NCBI RefSeq assembly: GCF_026343115.1
Contig: NZ_JAPEMC010000004.1
Location: 62,001 to 126,000, forward strand
Direction: 5' to 3'
From: Streptomyces sp. NBC_00102
Lineage (GTDB): Bacteria > Actinomycetota > Actinomycetes > Streptomycetales > Streptomycetaceae
Length of the DNA stretch: 64,000 bases
A program made the position numbers and the translations under genes. Below are positions 62,346 through 64,000 of the stretch, in pieces. The notes beneath the pieces were generated by a model. The model did no database searches, was not told where the DNA came from, and was given only the letters and a program-made list of their open reading frames with translations. The first letter of the stretch is position 1, and every line of letters begins with the position of its first letter.

Positions 62346-63689
62346 TCAGTCCTCGGCCCCGGCTCCCGCCAGGGCGCCCGCGGGGTCGCCGCCGGCCGGA
62401 CCGGCCGGCACCCAACGGCCCCTGTCCTTGCGGTACGCCCACCACCGGCCGTCCCTCCCCAGGCGCAGCTGGACGCCGAGCTCCGTGGCGGTCCAGCGGT
62501 TACCGGTACGCCTGAGGGCCGGCGCCCCGTCCTCGCCCCACGCCCCGGCGAGTTCGTCCCCGGCCCGGACGAGGACCGAGGCATCGGGCTCCCACTCCTC
62601 CTCCAGCACCGCGAGCGCCGCGGCCTCGCCGAGACGCCAGGCGAGCACGGCGGCGTCCAGCCGCGCCCGCCGCCGGCCGGTCGCCGTCGAGAGCCGGACC
62701 AAGGCCCAGGGCGCGGACGCGCTCCCAGCGGCCAGCCGCACGGCGTCCTGCTCCGGCGTCAGCGGTACGGGAAGCGGCTGCCGCTCGTGACCCGGGACCA
62801 GCGCCTCCAGCAGCATCCGGTGGGCCCGTCCGGCGGCGTCTGCGGCCAGCACCTCCAGTGCCGCCGGATCCACCCCGGGGGCGGGGCCCGTACCGGTGTC
62901 GAGCGAGGGCGGGGTACCCGGCTCCGGTGGGACGCGCGGGGGAGCGGGCAGTGCCGGAAGACTCCCGGCCCCCGCGAACACCCCGGCGGCGGGAACACCC
63001 CGCCGCGCCGATGGGGCGGGAGCCTCCGCGCGCTGCGTACCGCGTATGCGGAGCTCCTCCAGGAGCCGGCGTTCGTCGCGGCCCCGCAGGAGCAGCAGGA
63101 CGAACGGGTCCTGGTCGAGCAGCCGCGCGAACTGGTAGCAGAGCGCCGCCGAGTGCGCGCAGTGGTCCCACGCCTCGCAGGAGCACTCCGGCTCCAGGTC
63201 ACCGATTCCCGGCAGCAGATCGACCCCGGCCGACGAGGCGTCCTCCACCAGGTGCGGGGGCATCTCCCGGTCGAGCAGCGCCGCGACGTGACCGGACCGC
63301 TCCACGGCCATGTCGAGGAACCGTTCCCACGCCCCGTCACCCAGACTCTGGACCAGCACGTCGCTGCGGTACGCGGCGTCCAGGTCGCGCACCACCGCGG
63401 TGATCCGGCCGGGGCGCACCGACACGGCGCCGACCCGCCCCTCCCTGGCGAGCCGGCGGCCCGCCTTGAGCTGGGCGTTGTCGAGCGCGGTGTCCTCCAG
63501 CGCCTTCAGCCACGCCTTGCCCCACCAGGACACCGCGAACGCCCTGCCCGGAGCGGGCGGCAGCGCGGCGAAGGTGCGCTCCGGCCTCCCGTGGAGCCGA
63601 GGCTCCACGGTGTCGTACGCGTCACCGTCACCGTCGCTGTCCCCGGCCCCGAGCTCGGCCTCGTACCCGTACTCGTCCGTACCGCTCAC
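62346..63689 (-). CDS. SWIM zinc-finger protein coupled to a Snf2-type ATPase
   Basis: A 447-residue protein from GTG 63689, overlapping the Snf2 stop as GTGA. After an Asp-rich start and the block [20 protein letters not shown] comes the SWIM zinc finger [18 protein letters not shown] (CxCx-nCxH). The C-terminal half is proline-rich with [20 protein letters not shown]. Pairs of a SWIM-domain protein and a Snf2-family ATPase are common in actinobacteria and thought to act in DNA repair or remodelling, but the function is not established. Confidence 0.87.
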   Translation of the reverse strand: MSGTDEYGYEAELGAGDSDGDGDAYDTVEPRLHGRPERTFAALPPAPGRAFAVSWWGKAWLKALEDTALDNAQLKAGRRLAREGRVGAVSVRPGRITAVVRDLDAAYRSDVLVQSLGDGAWERFLDMAVERSGHVAALLDREMPPHLVEDASSAGVDLLPGIGDLEPECSCEAWDHCAHSAALCYQFARLLDQDPFVLLLLRGRDERRLLEELRIRGTQRAEAPAPSARRGVPAAGVFAGAGSLPALPAPPRVPPEPGTPPSLDTGTGPAPGVDPAALEVLAADAAGRAHRMLLEALVPGHERQPLPVPLTPEQDAVRLAAGSASAPWALVRLSTATGRRRARLDAAVLAWRLGEAAALAVLEEEWEPDASVLVRAGDELAGAWGEDGAPALRRTGNRWTATELGVQLRLGRDGRWWAYRKDRGRWVPAGPAGGDPAGALAGAGAED

Positions 63690-64000
63690 CGTGAGCCTCC
63701 TCGCAGTGTGACCAGATCCGTGAGTTCCGCGTCCGTCAGCTCGGTGAGGGCCGTCTCGCCCGACCCCAGCACCGCGTCCGCCAGATCCTGCTTCCGGGCC
63801 AGCAGACCCGCGATACGGTCCTCCACCGTCCCTTCCGCGATGATCCGGTGCACCTGGACGGGCCGCGTCTGACCGATCCGGTGGGCGCGGTCGGTGGCCT
63901 GCGCCTCCACCGCCGGGTTCCACCAGCGGTCGAAGTGCACCACATGACCCGCCCGGGTGAGGTTGAGGCCCGTGCCCGCCGCTTTCAGGGACAGCAGGAA
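63686..64000 (-). CDS. Snf2-family DEAD/DEAH ATPase, C-terminal part
   Basis: The last 104 codons of a minus-strand gene that enters from the right edge. It shows the end of the helicase C domain: [12 protein letters not shown] (motif V), [20 protein letters not shown] with IGQTRPV (motif VI), and [15 protein letters not shown]. This is the RapA/Snf2 pattern. The stop overlaps the SWIM gene start, showing translational coupling. The N-terminal ATPase lobe is outside the window. Confidence 0.93.
   Translation of the reverse strand, partial: FLLSLKAAGTGLNLTRAGHVVHFDRWWNPAVEAQATDRAHRIGQTRPVQVHRIIAEGTVEDRIAGLLARKQDLADAVLGSGETALTELTDAELTDLVTLRGGSR

Overview
The window reads as a Streptomyces chromosome. 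Base composition is very high in G+C, codons end in G or C, there is a ten-gene gas-vesicle operon of the Streptomyces type, and a hybrid PKS-NRPS gene carries a TTA leucine codon of the kind read by the bldA tRNA. No rRNA, tRNA, CRISPR array, insertion sequence or phage gene was recognised. Most genes lie on the minus strand in tight operons joined by ATGA or GTGA overlaps.

Left part (1-16.7 kb): a DHA2-type efflux pump cut by the window edge, a SAM methyltransferase, the ferredoxin reductase fprA, a PfkB sugar kinase with a LacI-type operator, and a CDGSH Fe-S protein. Next come a HemK-like methyltransferase and a haem-oxygenase-fold iron enzyme. The iron enzyme is translationally coupled to the end of the operon gvpO-A-F-G-Y-Z-J-L-S-K, which runs from 12269 down to 6639. 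A DUF6131-type small membrane protein is divergent from gvpO. An arginine/ornithine antiporter and arginine deiminase pair follows, then an acetyl-xylan-esterase-like hydrolase.

Central accessory region (16.8-24.5 kb): a minus-strand array of seven genes that I cannot match to any described system. It encodes a cupin, three paralogous proteins with a Toprim-like core and an identical GFLTWP C-terminal motif (two also have a zinc ribbon and membrane helices), an acidic-tailed protein, an asparagine-synthetase-like amide ligase without the glutaminase cysteine, and an aminobutyraldehyde-type dehydrogenase. The Toprim paralogues resemble the C-terminal half of TopoVI-A/Spo11 and are the best candidate for something undescribed.

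24.8-42.5 kb: an MFS pump, small membrane proteins, an SDR, a large secreted subtilase, a PlsC-type acyltransferase, two aldo/keto reductases preceded by tandem DNA repeats, a Ku plus ATP-dependent ligase pair (bacterial NHEJ), a secreted MINPP-type histidine phosphatase and two alpha/beta hydrolases.

43.2-59.4 kb: a complete polycyclic tetramate macrolactam (PTM) cluster in the order of the frontalamide genes ftdA-F. It has an ornithine hydroxylase, an iterative KS-AT-DH-KR-ACP-C-A-T-TE synthase whose A domain reads as ornithine-specific, two phytoene-desaturase-like cyclases, an MDR reductase and a P450. Its upstream region carries a perfect inverted repeat that looks like an operator.

Right end (60.0-64.0 kb): a ProP-like MFS transporter, a secreted amidase, and a SWIM zinc-finger protein coupled to a Snf2-type ATPase that runs off the window.
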